From: JAYKGU01 sp035285585
Lineage (GTDB): Bacteria; Cyanobacteriota; Cyanobacteriia; CAKZMO01
Length of the DNA stretch: 6,149 bases
Direction of reading: 5' to 3'
NCBI GenBank assembly: GCA_035285585.1
Contig: JAYKGU010000237.1
Span: forward strand, 1 to 6,149
Shown here: positions 1-5,722 of the stretch, piece after piece
Position numbering within the stretch: position 1 is the first letter of the stretch
Layout of the letters: each line of letters opens with the position of its first letter
Position numbers and translations under genes: made by a program
The notes under the pieces: generated by a model
Told to the model about the DNA's origin: nothing
Seen by the model: the letters and a program-made list of their open reading frames with translations, nothing else
Database searches by the model: none

Positions 1-1330
1 CAATCAGCTTGCTGAGGAATGTCGGGATTTGCGGATTCGTCTCCAACGGCAGCAGCGCTATACGCTACAGTTCAAAGCTGCTCTGGAAAAATGCCTGGAG
101 GTGCCACCTCCCAGCTACGGCGCAACGACCACCGATGGTCTCATTAAACCCCCCGCCGCCCCGCCCTTGGAAGAGGCATTGCCCGTTGAGGCTCTGATGC
201 CGCCCCTGTTCCCTAAAGCTTCTACCATCAAACCCTGGTCTTCTCCTTCCGAGGCAGGGCCAGGTCAGCCCCTGGCAGATAGGACGGCGATACCGACGGC
301 TGGAGCGCCCGCTGCAGTGGTGGAGCTTCATGGGTCTGGAAGGGGTGCGTCAACCACCGGAGCTTTGCGATTTCAGTCCCGGCTGCTGGAGCTTGCTCGT
401 CAACCCCAGCCGCTCCATCCTGAAGAGGCCCCAACTGAGGCTCCGGAGGCGATCGCCCCCCCGCCCTCTGCCGATCAAACTCCAGAGCCGCTGTCCGCTG
501 TCCCCATCGCCCCCCCCGCGACCCCTGTAGAGCTAGACAAACCCGACTTGATAGCGCCCCAGTCTGGGTTAGCTGTCCCAGGCCCCGCTGGTGTAGCGGC
601 AGCAAAGCCGAGCTTTGCCATTCATAACCCCTTTCAACGAGAGGCGGCTGTTGTCGAACCGACCCAGCCCAGCGTCGAGCCGGTTGAATCAGACACCCTG
701 GATGAAGATTCTCTCTGGCGAGACCTGGCCCGCCTGGTAGATGCGTCCATGGATGACATAGTAGCCGCCCAAAACTCGAAGGGGCGATCGCCCCTCCCTG
801 CGCCTCAGGCGATCCATCCAGCTCGGGAAGAGGCCGCCATTGAGACGCTTGAACCACAGCCGGAAGGGCCTGCAGATTTAACCTCAGTGGCTCCTGCTGT
901 GAGCGATGAAGAAATTGCCCTGGCTGACCTGCTGCGCAGCGGCGTTTTGCAGCCCGTAAGAATTTCACCCAGCGCTGATGCTGAGCCTGTAGCTCCGGGG
1001 GTTGGGTCAGCCGATGGCGAACGACCTAAGTCGCCCAGAAAGCTCGATTTGCCTCGGGTGGCCACCCTCGTCGTCCCAACTCCGGGCGATCGCCCCACCG
1101 ACCTTCCCGATGGCCCCTTGCCTGAGCTGGCCGAAACCGCTGCCGTTCAGCCTGATCAGCCACTGCCGCCCCCAGCCGCCCCAGACTTGTCCCAGGGAGA
1201 CCCAGGAAAGGTTCCGCCGCCGCCCCGCGAACCAAAAATCCCCCCCGACTGGCCCTCTCCAACGCTGGATGGAAGTCGGGGTTTCAGGAAGCCTGGACTG
1301 GTTGACCTGCCTGCTTTCCTCCGGAGCTGA
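1..1330 (+). CDS. Proline-rich, largely disordered protein of unknown function (5' end outside window)
   Basis: I do not recognise a function. The frame is open from base 2 to the TGA at 1328-1330, giving 442 visible residues. The TTG at 29 is not needed as a start, because the nine codons before it continue the same helix. Residues 1-37 are charged and helix-forming (RLQRQQRYTLQFKAALEKCL) and look like the end of a coiled coil. The rest is rich in Pro, Ala, Glu and Ser, with no membrane segment or signal peptide in the visible part. Two short helix-prone islands interrupt it: about 231-256 (SLWRDLARLVDASMDDIVAA) and 300-321 (EEIALADLLRSGVLQPVRI). The protein ends in a basic-hydrophobic tail (FRKPGLVDLPAFLRS), which resembles tails I remember on cyanobacterial hypothetical proteins. 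Three in-frame HIP1 sites and the long intact frame support real coding. A scaffold or adaptor role is only a guess. It converges on larE, 37 bases away. Confidence 0.82.
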   Translation, partial: NQLAEECRDLRIRLQRQQRYTLQFKAALEKCLEVPPPSYGATTTDGLIKPPAAPPLEEALPVEALMPPLFPKASTIKPWSSPSEAGPGQPLADRTAIPTAGAPAAVVELHGSGRGASTTGALRFQSRLLELARQPQPLHPEEAPTEAPEAIAPPPSADQTPEPLSAVPIAPPATPVELDKPDLIAPQSGLAVPGPAGVAAAKPSFAIHNPFQREAAVVEPTQPSVEPVESDTLDEDSLWRDLARLVDASMDDIVAAQNSKGRSPLPAPQAIHPAREEAAIETLEPQPEGPADLTSVAPAVSDEEIALADLLRSGVLQPVRISPSADAEPVAPGVGSADGERPKSPRKLDLPRVATLVVPTPGDRPTDLPDGPLPELAETAAVQPDQPLPPPAAPDLSQGDPGKVPPPPREPKIPPDWPSPTLDGSRGFRKPGLVDLPAFLRS

Positions 1331-1367
1331 GGCTGGGTGCCCCCCTTCCCATTGCTTCTTAGACTGC

Positions 1368-2225
1368 TCAGGGTCGGGTTCCTGAAGTGGCCTCAAGCCC
1401 CTTTTTCTGGATGGGCTGCTCGGTGTGGAGCACTCGGTTGAGCTTGCCGCTGCGGTGCCCCTCCAGATCCAGGGTGACGTACAGAAATCCGTAGGTCTGA
1501 AAGGTGTCCACCAGAGCAGGCAGATCAACGGTTGCCACAAAGGGTTGGATGTCTTGGGGGGGAAGCTCAATGCGGGCCGTGTCGCCGTGCGATCGCACCC
1601 GCAATTCTCGATACCCCAGTTGCCGCAGATAGCGCTCTGCCTGCCCCACCCGCCGCAGCTTGGCCACCGTAATTTCTTCGCCATAGGGAAAGCGAGAACT
1701 CAGGCAGGGCTGGGCAGGCTTGTCCCACCAGGGTAAGCCCAGAAGTCGGGAGAGTTCCCTCACTTCAAGCTTGGTGACGCCCACTTCTGCCAGGGGCGAT
1801 CGCGCCCCCCGTTCTTTGGCCGCCTGAATACCGGGGCGGTAGTCTCCCAGGTCGTCGGCATTGACCCCGTCAATCACATAGGGATAGCCCCGTTGCTGGG
1901 CCAGGGGCTTGAGGGTGTCGTGCAGTTCGCTTTTACAAAAATAGCAGCGATTGACCGGGTTGGAGGCGTAGCTGGGATTATCTAGCTCGTGGGTTTGCAC
2001 AACTTCATGGGCAATGCCAATGGCTGCCGCCTGAATCCGGGCGTCTTCCAGATCTTCGGGCAGCAGGGAGGGAGATTCTGCCGTAACTGCCAGGGCGCGA
2101 TCGCCCAAAACATCGTAGGCAATCTTGGCAACCAGGGTGCTGTCCACCCCTCCGGAGTATGCAACCAGCGCCCTCTCCATCTTGGAAAAGAGCGCCTTCA
2201 GGGTCTCTAACTTGTAACTCAACAT
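1368..2225 (-). CDS. larE: LarE, ATP-dependent sulfur transferase for nickel-pincer nucleotide cofactor
   Basis: LarE adenylates the carboxylates of the pyridinium dicarboxylate mononucleotide made by LarB and replaces their oxygen with sulfur; LarC then inserts nickel to give the cofactor of lactate racemase-type enzymes. The 285-residue protein is cytosolic and of usual family length. The PP-loop SGGVDS is at 24-29, close to the N-terminus as expected, followed by the family motif RCYFCK (93-98), the DGVNADD segment (119-125) and DKPAQPCLSSRFPYG (168-182). Cys174 aligns with the sacrificial cysteine of Lactobacillus plantarum LarE. Cys94 and Cys97 add a CxxC pair, so all three cysteines of the [4Fe-4S] type described in Thermotoga maritima are present. 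I infer that this is a cluster-dependent enzyme. The ATG at 2225 fits the family start; only a weak GGATAGG lies about 10 bases upstream. It follows aroQ by 46 bases, so co-transcription is likely. No larA, larB or larC is in the window, so its client enzyme is unknown. No clear terminator follows it. Confidence 0.93.
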   Translation of the reverse strand: MLSYKLETLKALFSKMERALVAYSGGVDSTLVAKIAYDVLGDRALAVTAESPSLLPEDLEDARIQAAAIGIAHEVVQTHELDNPSYASNPVNRCYFCKSELHDTLKPLAQQRGYPYVIDGVNADDLGDYRPGIQAAKERGARSPLAEVGVTKLEVRELSRLLGLPWWDKPAQPCLSSRFPYGEEITVAKLRRVGQAERYLRQLGYRELRVRSHGDTARIELPPQDIQPFVATVDLPALVDTFQTYGFLYVTLDLEGHRSGKLNRVLHTEQPIQKKGLEATSGTRP

Positions 2226-2271
2226 GGGAAAACTGCCTATCCAAGCACCAACCCAGGCTATGCTAGCGCAC

Positions 2272-2727
2272 TTACTGACGCTTTAGATCTGTCTGCTGGA
2301 GATGCATCACCAGTGCCTCCAGGCCCAAACGATAGCTATTGCCGCCAAACCCGCTAATTTGACCGATCGCCACCGCTGCCAGGTAAGAGTGATGACGAAA
2401 CGCCTCACGACGGTAAATGTTGCTCAAGTGAACCTCTACCGTGGGAATGCGAACCGCTGCGATCGCGTCTCGAATGGCAACACTAGTGTGAGTGTAGGCT
2501 CCAGCGTTGATCAAAATGCCGTGATGAATGCCTTGGGCATCCTGGATAGCGTCCACGAGTCTGCCTTCGTGGTTTGACTGAAGCGTAGATATGGAGACCT
2601 GGTAACGCTCTCCATCTTCCCGGAGCTGGTTGTCGATGTCTTGCAACGTGACATCGCCATAAACCTCAGGCTCTCGAAGACCCAACAAGTTTAAGTTAGG
2701 CCCGTGCAGTACAAGAATGCTCAGCAA
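2272..2727 (-). CDS. aroQ: Type II 3-dehydroquinate dehydratase
   Basis: The enzyme removes water from 3-dehydroquinate to give 3-dehydroshikimate, the third step of the shikimate route to aromatic amino acids, quinones and folate. It is cytosolic and in this family normally a dodecamer. At 151 residues it has the usual length. The family signature LHGPNLNLLG is at 7-16, the mobile loop with Arg18 and the catalytic Tyr23 is at 17-24, LQSNHEG at 49-55, INAGAYTHTS at 73-82, and EVHLSNIYRREAFRHHSY at 98-115, including active-site His100. All expected catalytic residues are present. The start is TTG at 2727. It is the only sensible choice, because the conserved beta-strand begins at once and an in-frame stop lies 12 codons upstream. 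No Shine-Dalgarno sequence is visible; a hairpin occupies that position. It lies 38 bases after a small-protein gene and 46 bases before larE. Confidence 0.97.
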   Translation of the reverse strand: MLSILVLHGPNLNLLGLREPEVYGDVTLQDIDNQLREDGERYQVSISTLQSNHEGRLVDAIQDAQGIHHGILINAGAYTHTSVAIRDAIAAVRIPTVEVHLSNIYRREAFRHHSYLAAVAIGQISGFGGNSYRLGLEALVMHLQQTDLKRQ

Positions 2728-2731
2728 ATGA

Positions 2732-2754
2732 AGCGCTAACCGTTCAACGGCGCT
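2732..2754 (-). promoter_or_regulatory. Hairpin over the aroQ ribosome-binding region
   Basis: In the minus-strand transcript, AGCGC (2754-2750) can pair with GCGCT (2736-2732). Inside the loop is a short palindrome, CCGTTCAACGG (2740-2750 on the plus strand), which could add a few pairs as an alternative. The stem ends four bases before the TTG start of aroQ, where a Shine-Dalgarno sequence would normally sit. A role in restraining aroQ translation is an inference; the pairing itself is seen directly. Confidence 0.4.
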
Positions 2755-2765
2755 GTAAATTTAGA

Positions 2766-2903
2766 TTAACGGCGACGGCATCTGTCATCGACTGGAACAG
2801 GGATTGGCTCCGGCTCTGCCTGCGGTTCTGGTCCGAATAGGGCATCCAAGACCTTTCGAACCCATTCCCGAAGCTTCTCGAGCATATCCTCTATAAATTC
2901 CAT
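2766..2903 (-). CDS. 45-residue small protein: amphipathic helix, Pro-Glu linker, arginine tail
   Basis: This short reading frame starts at ATG 2903 and stops at TAA 2766-2768. Residues 3-23 (FIEDMLEKLREWVRKVLDAL then F) form a clean amphipathic helix, with hydrophobic residues at 3, 4, 7, 8, 11, 14, 15, 18, 19, 22 and 23. Next comes an acidic proline-rich linker (PEPQAEPEPIPVPV, 25-38) and then DDRCRRR. This helix, PEPE-type linker and Arg tail match small cyanobacterial hypothetical proteins I recall, but I know no function. AAGGGAG lies 11 bases upstream of the ATG, and two candidate promoters precede it. The frame is open up to a stop at 2997-2999, so an earlier TTG start at 2924 is possible but less likely. 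It lies 38 bases upstream of aroQ on the same strand, suggesting a shared transcript. The helix could bind a membrane surface or a partner protein, and the tail nucleic acid or acidic lipid; both are guesses. Confidence 0.68.
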   Translation of the reverse strand: MEFIEDMLEKLREWVRKVLDALFGPEPQAEPEPIPVPVDDRCRRR

Positions 2904-2914
2904 CGGTTGAATCG

Positions 2915-2921
2915 CTCCCTT
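2915..2921 (-). promoter_or_regulatory. Ribosome-binding site of the 45-residue protein
   Basis: The minus strand reads AAGGGAG, ending 11 bases before the ATG at 2903. It is one of the better Shine-Dalgarno matches in the window, although the spacing is a little long. It supports the ATG at 2903 over the upstream TTG at 2924, which would lie just ahead of the motif. Confidence 0.5.
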
Positions 2922-2941
2922 CAAGACGACAGAGGCGTATT

Positions 2942-3010
2942 CCTCATCATACCAAATAAGCGTAGGGCTTCGGTGCGAGAATTTTGTATTTACGCCTTAC
3001 CCTCATCATA
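2942..3010. repeat. Ten-base direct repeat CCTCATCATA, two copies
   Basis: Exact copies of CCTCATCATA lie at 2942-2951 and 3001-3010, with starts 59 bases apart. On the minus strand each reads TATGATGAGG, so each copy contains one of the two candidate -10 elements plus the bases just after it. Confidence 0.6.
2946..2954 (-). promoter_or_regulatory. Candidate extended -10 promoter for small protein-aroQ-larE
   Basis: The minus strand reads TGGTATGAT, an extended -10 (TGn) fused to TATGAT, five of six bases matching TATAAT. There is no good -35 at the usual distance (ACCGAA at 17 bases). Initiation here would give a leader of roughly 35 bases before the ATG at 2903. Called from motif only. Confidence 0.4.
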
Positions 3011-3032
3011 GCGAATTCACATAAATGATCAA
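3005..3032 (-). promoter_or_regulatory. Candidate sigma-70-type promoter, upstream copy
   Basis: The minus strand carries TTGATC (3032-3027) as a -35 (four of six), a 16-base spacer, and TATGAT (3010-3005) as a -10 (five of six). It lies just downstream of the cinA stop and points at the small protein-aroQ-larE genes, giving a leader of about 95 bases. The -10 sits in the same ten-base sequence as the nearer candidate promoter. Confidence 0.45.
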
Positions 3033-3043
3033 GGCTAACTTGA
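3029..3043. repeat. Inverted repeat over the upstream -35, possible operator
   Basis: TCAAG (3029-3033) and CTTGA (3039-3043) form a perfect five-base inverted repeat around GCTAA, overlapping the -35 of the upstream promoter candidate. No T-run follows in either direction, so it is not a terminator. A repressor or activator site is possible but unproven. Confidence 0.3.
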
Positions 3044-3059
3044 CCTTCATTCATAGTTT

Positions 3060-4337
3060 TCAACTATAGTCTTCAACGGTTTCGGGTGCAATATAGCAGC
3101 GCCGCAGCTGATCCAGGGCCGTGCAGGTGCTCAGCCAGCGCACCCAATCCCGCCCCCGGTAGGCGGCAAAGTGGTGAGCCTGGGCCACCAACAATCCGTC
3201 TGGCCCTGCTAAGCCGATGTAAACCAGGCCCACCGGTTTGGCATCGGTGCCGCCATCTGGGCCTGCAATACCGGTGATACTGAGGCCCCAGGTGGTATCG
3301 AAGCGATCGCGCACCCCCACCGCCATCTGTTTGGCCACCGTCGCGCTCACGGCCCCTTCAGTGGCCAGGTCATCAGCCCGCACCCCCAACAGCGCCTCTT
3401 TAATCCGGTTGTCGTAGGCAATCACGCCCCCCCAGAAATAGCGCGAACTGCCGGGAACTGAGGTGATCAGTTGCCCCAAGCCGCCCCCCGTACAGGATTC
3501 GGCTACCGCCAGGGTATGGTTAGCTGATTGGAGGAGCGACCCGACAACGGAGGCCAGCGTGTCATCATCCATGCCAAAACAGTCGGCCCCAATCAGGGCA
3601 CGGATCTGCTGCTCAACCGGGTCGATGAGCTGGCGGGCGGCTTCCTCAGAGCTGGCCTTGGCCGTGATCCGCAACCGTACCTCCCCCTTACTGGCATAGG
3701 GGGCGACGGTGGGATTGTCTAACTCGAAAAATGGAGACACTTTCTCCGCCAGGGTAGATTCGGGGATGCCCCAGTGGCGCAGAATGCGACTGTGGAAGGT
3801 GGCTGTCCCCCAGCCCTGCTGCTTCAGATAGGGCACCGCTGTTTCCTGCCACATGGCCTGCATCTCCCTGGGCACCCCCGGAAAGGTGAGAATGGTCAAT
3901 CCAGGGCGGGCCTCCCAGATGATGCCTGGGGCGCTGCCGATGGGGTTGGGGAGGCTGGCGGCTCCCTCGGGCACCAGAGCCTGCTTGCGGTTGCTTGGAG
4001 AAATTTGCCGACCCCGATGGGCATACTTTTGGGTAATTTCTTCCCAAATTTCAGGGCGCTCGATTAACGGAACGTCGAAGAAGTCGGCCAGGGTTTCGGT
4101 AGTGAGGTCGTCGGGGGTTGGCCCCAGGCCACCTGTGAAAATGAGCAGACGCGATCGCTCACAGGCAATGGCGATCGCCCGCTTAATGCGAGTGGGGTTG
4201 TCGCCCACCACCGTCTGGTAATAGTGGGGAATGCCAAGCTGGGCCAGTTGCTGGGCCAAAAACTGGGCGTTGCTATTGAGAATTTCCCCCAGCAGCAGTT
4301 CTGTCCCGACGCAGATGACCTCAGCGCTTCGGTCCAT
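3060..4337 (-). CDS. cinA: CinA, two-domain nicotinamide-nucleotide amidase / MoCF-like protein
   Basis: CinA proteins join an N-terminal MoCF (MoaB/Mog-like, COG1058) domain, linked in studied members to ADP-ribose hydrolysis, to a C-terminal PncC domain that deamidates nicotinamide mononucleotide to nicotinate mononucleotide in NAD salvage. Both are intact here. GTELLLGEILNSN is at 11-23, TGGLGPTPDD at 68-77, a KH-like linker region around residues 180-260 (RHWGIPESTLAEKVSPFF), AESCTGG at 279-285 and TGIAGPDGG at 355-363. The 425 residues match the usual full-length form. I chose ATG at 4337 because AGGTGA sits five bases upstream; a GTG at 4346 would add three residues but overlaps that site. 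The name comes from competence genes in Gram-positive bacteria; nothing here ties it to DNA uptake. It follows the WecA-type transferase by 75 bases on the same strand and is probably co-transcribed with it. Confidence 0.96.
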   Translation of the reverse strand: MDRSAEVICVGTELLLGEILNSNAQFLAQQLAQLGIPHYYQTVVGDNPTRIKRAIAIACERSRLLIFTGGLGPTPDDLTTETLADFFDVPLIERPEIWEEITQKYAHRGRQISPSNRKQALVPEGAASLPNPIGSAPGIIWEARPGLTILTFPGVPREMQAMWQETAVPYLKQQGWGTATFHSRILRHWGIPESTLAEKVSPFFELDNPTVAPYASKGEVRLRITAKASSEEAARQLIDPVEQQIRALIGADCFGMDDDTLASVVGSLLQSANHTLAVAESCTGGGLGQLITSVPGSSRYFWGGVIAYDNRIKEALLGVRADDLATEGAVSATVAKQMAVGVRDRFDTTWGLSITGIAGPDGGTDAKPVGLVYIGLAGPDGLLVAQAHHFAAYRGRDWVRWLSTCTALDQLRRCYIAPETVEDYS

Positions 4338-4342
4338 GCCAA

Positions 4343-4348
4343 TCACCT
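4343..4348 (-). promoter_or_regulatory. Ribosome-binding site of cinA
   Basis: The minus strand reads AGGTGA, matching the 3' part of the ideal anti-16S sequence (GGAGGTGA), five bases before ATG 4337. It overlaps the in-frame GTG at 4346, so it argues for translation starting at the ATG. Confidence 0.6.
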
Positions 4349-4412
4349 AATAAAAATCCGGCTATGTGTAGGAGTTTCCGCCCCTAGCTTATCAGGCATT
4401 GCCATGGCGATG

Positions 4413-5465
4413 TTAGTTCGCTTCCCGCCTGGCCAGAACCGCCTTCCAGCAGGTGTAAATCAGCAGGGCGGTGGCGGCGGTGGCGTAGACCATGCCGCTG
4501 GGGATTTTGGCGACCACCAGGGCCAGACTGCCCAACCAGAGGGTGAGGGAATAGATGAACAAAACAGTCGTGCGGTGGGAAAGACCGGCTTTGAGCAGGC
4601 GATGGTGCAAATGGCGCTTGTCGGCGATGAAGGGCGATTTGCCGTGGCGCAGGCGGTCAATGATGACGGCAGACATGTCAAGGATGGGGACGGCCAGGAT
4701 TAGAAAGGGCAGCAACACGGCCACGGTGGTTACGCTTTTCAACAGGCCAATTACCCCTACTCCCGCCAGGGTAAAGCCCATGTAGTACGCGCCCCCATCC
4801 CCCATAAAAATTTGGGCCGGGTTAAAGTTGTACCTCAGGAACCCCAGGGCACCCCCCGCCAGGGCGGCCACAATCAGGGCGGCGGCGGGCTGGTTCATAA
4901 ACAGGCTGACAATCAGCATGACCACGGCGGCGATGCCCGATACGCCAGCGGCCAGACCGTCCAACCCATCGATCCAGTTAATCGCGTTGGCCATGCCCAC
5001 CAGCCAGAGGACGGTTAACAGCAGACTGACGGAATCAGGCAGTTGGGTAATGCCAACGAAGGGGATTTTTACAAAGGCAATCTGCACGCCGACGCTCCAG
5101 GCTGCGCTGGCAATGCTGATCTGCATAAACAGCCGCACCAGCGGCGAAAGATTATACAGGTCATCTGCCAAGCCGATCAGGAAAAAGGCCAGTCCGCCAA
5201 TGGTAACCCCCCAGATTTCATATTCTTTGTGAGGTGGTAAAATGCCAAAGCCGCCCATTCCCCAAACGGCCAGCAGCGCTACCAGCGATCCTAAAAAGAT
5301 GGAAATGCCGCCCAGGCGTACCATCGGGCGATCGTGGACCTTGCGATCGCCCGGCAGGTCAACTCGGCCACTCGTTAGCCCAATTGCTTTGACAATTGGG
5401 GTACTCAGGAGAACCACCATCACTGAGATTAGAAATGCAACCAGATGATATAGCTGGGAGGGCAT
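4413..5465 (-). CDS. WecA/TagO/Rfe-type polyprenyl-phosphate sugar-1-phosphate transferase
   Basis: This integral membrane enzyme of the MraY/WecA superfamily moves a sugar-1-phosphate (usually GlcNAc-1-P) from a UDP-sugar to undecaprenyl phosphate on the cytoplasmic face, starting a surface polysaccharide or O-antigen chain. The 350 residues are mostly hydrophobic, about ten or eleven membrane segments, beginning at 8-28. Family motifs are in order: DRKVHDRPMVRLGG (40-53), the Mg-binding DDLYNL (101-106), NAINWIDGLDGLAAG (160-174) with its Asp pair, FMGDGGAYYMGF (220-231), and the basic cytoplasmic loop DKRHLHHRLL (282-291). NAINWIDGLDG and the HLHHR loop fit WecA/Rfe better than MraY, whose motif has NLTDGLDG. 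I give no symbol because the sugar is not readable from sequence. The ATG at 5465 is preceded by no strong Shine-Dalgarno. It has its own promoter candidate downstream of the glyA terminator, and cinA follows. Confidence 0.95.
   Translation of the reverse strand: MPSQLYHLVAFLISVMVVLLSTPIVKAIGLTSGRVDLPGDRKVHDRPMVRLGGISIFLGSLVALLAVWGMGGFGILPPHKEYEIWGVTIGGLAFFLIGLADDLYNLSPLVRLFMQISIASAAWSVGVQIAFVKIPFVGITQLPDSVSLLLTVLWLVGMANAINWIDGLDGLAAGVSGIAAVVMLIVSLFMNQPAAALIVAALAGGALGFLRYNFNPAQIFMGDGGAYYMGFTLAGVGVIGLLKSVTTVAVLLPFLILAVPILDMSAVIIDRLRHGKSPFIADKRHLHHRLLKAGLSHRTTVLFIYSLTLWLGSLALVVAKIPSGMVYATAATALLIYTCWKAVLARREAN
5379..5400. repeat. Perfect 8-bp inverted repeat inside the transferase gene
   Basis: CCCAATTG (5379-5386) and CAATTGGG (5393-5400) flank a six-base loop, CTTTGA. 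The repeat covers codons 22-29 of the WecA-type gene, so its mRNA can form an 8-bp hairpin about 65 bases after the start codon. No T-run follows, so it does not look like a terminator. Confidence 0.5.
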
Positions 5466-5511
5466 CTGTCGTGTCGCTCAGGTTCAGATTTGTAAATTTG
5501 TGCTGTAGCAG

Positions 5512-5540
5512 AGTCTAGACCCATTCAGCGCCAAGTGCAA
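5512..5540 (-). promoter_or_regulatory. Candidate promoter of the transferase-cinA unit
   Basis: The minus strand reads TTGCAC (5540-5535), a 17-base spacer, then TAGACT (5517-5512). Each box matches three to four of six consensus bases with ideal spacing. It lies between the glyA terminator and the ATG at 5465, giving a leader of about 40 bases. Motif-only call. Confidence 0.42.
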
Positions 5541-5552
5541 CGAGATGGGATG

Positions 5553-5578
5553 TGACGAAATGGGGATTGTCATTCGTC
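5553..5578. repeat. Nested inverted repeats upstream of the transferase promoter
   Basis: GACGAA (5554-5559) pairs with TTCGTC (5573-5578), and TGAC (5553-5556) with GTCA (5569-5572); the two pairings exclude each other. They lie 13-38 bases upstream of the -35 candidate, a usual place for an activator site. No protein can be assigned, and short repeats like these can arise by chance. Confidence 0.28.
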
Positions 5579-5637
5579 TCGGCGATCTTTTACGAATTAT
5601 CTCTACCGCTGCCCATTCTCTCGAACCGGATCACCCG

Positions 5638-5673
5638 AAAAATACAAAAATGGCCCGGTAGAGCACCGGGCCA
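5638..5673 (-). terminator. Rho-independent terminator of glyA
   Basis: On the minus strand TGGCCCGGT (5673-5665) pairs perfectly with ACCGGGCCA (5659-5651) around a five-base loop, GCTCT. It is followed by TTTTTGTATTTTT. A 9-bp GC-rich stem with a T-run, 50 bases after the glyA stop, is a textbook intrinsic terminator. It separates glyA from the transferase gene. Confidence 0.92.
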
Positions 5674-5722
5674 GACACGTTCTATCCAGAAACTTGGGAG
5701 GGGCGTTTCGTCAACCGGGTAG

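Noticed and set aside
29..31. TTG as start of the left-edge gene
   Set aside because: The same frame is open to base 2 and the residues before it (NQLAEECRD) continue the helix, so this is an internal codon.
228..968. 246-codon open frame on the minus strand within the proline-rich gene
   Set aside because: Antisense shadow of GC-rich proline codons; the translation is rich in R, Q, P and G with no domain-like pattern, while the plus frame continues past both ends.
1331..1367. Bidirectional terminator between the convergent genes
   Set aside because: The 37 bases hold C-rich and T-rich runs but no stem I could pair convincingly.
1007..1684. 225-codon minus-strand frame across the convergent junction
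   Set aside because: It runs through larE in the wrong frame and then antisense to the plus-strand gene; larE has all its family motifs in its own frame.
449..2466. Recurrent GCGATCGC-containing stretches as a possible repeat array
   Set aside because: Spacing is irregular and flanks are unrelated; they are dispersed HIP1 octamers typical of cyanobacteria, not CRISPR or tandem repeats.
2302..2577. 91-codon plus-strand frame in aroQ
   Set aside because: Antisense to aroQ, whose complete active-site motifs are on the minus strand.
3027..3060. Terminator after cinA
   Set aside because: The inverted repeat there has only five perfect pairs and no T-run on either strand.
4224..4703. 159-codon plus-strand frame with GGGGGG-type repeats
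   Set aside because: It lies antisense to cinA and the transferase, crosses the gap between them, and its Gly/Gln-rich product mirrors hydrophobic Ala/Leu codons of the real genes.
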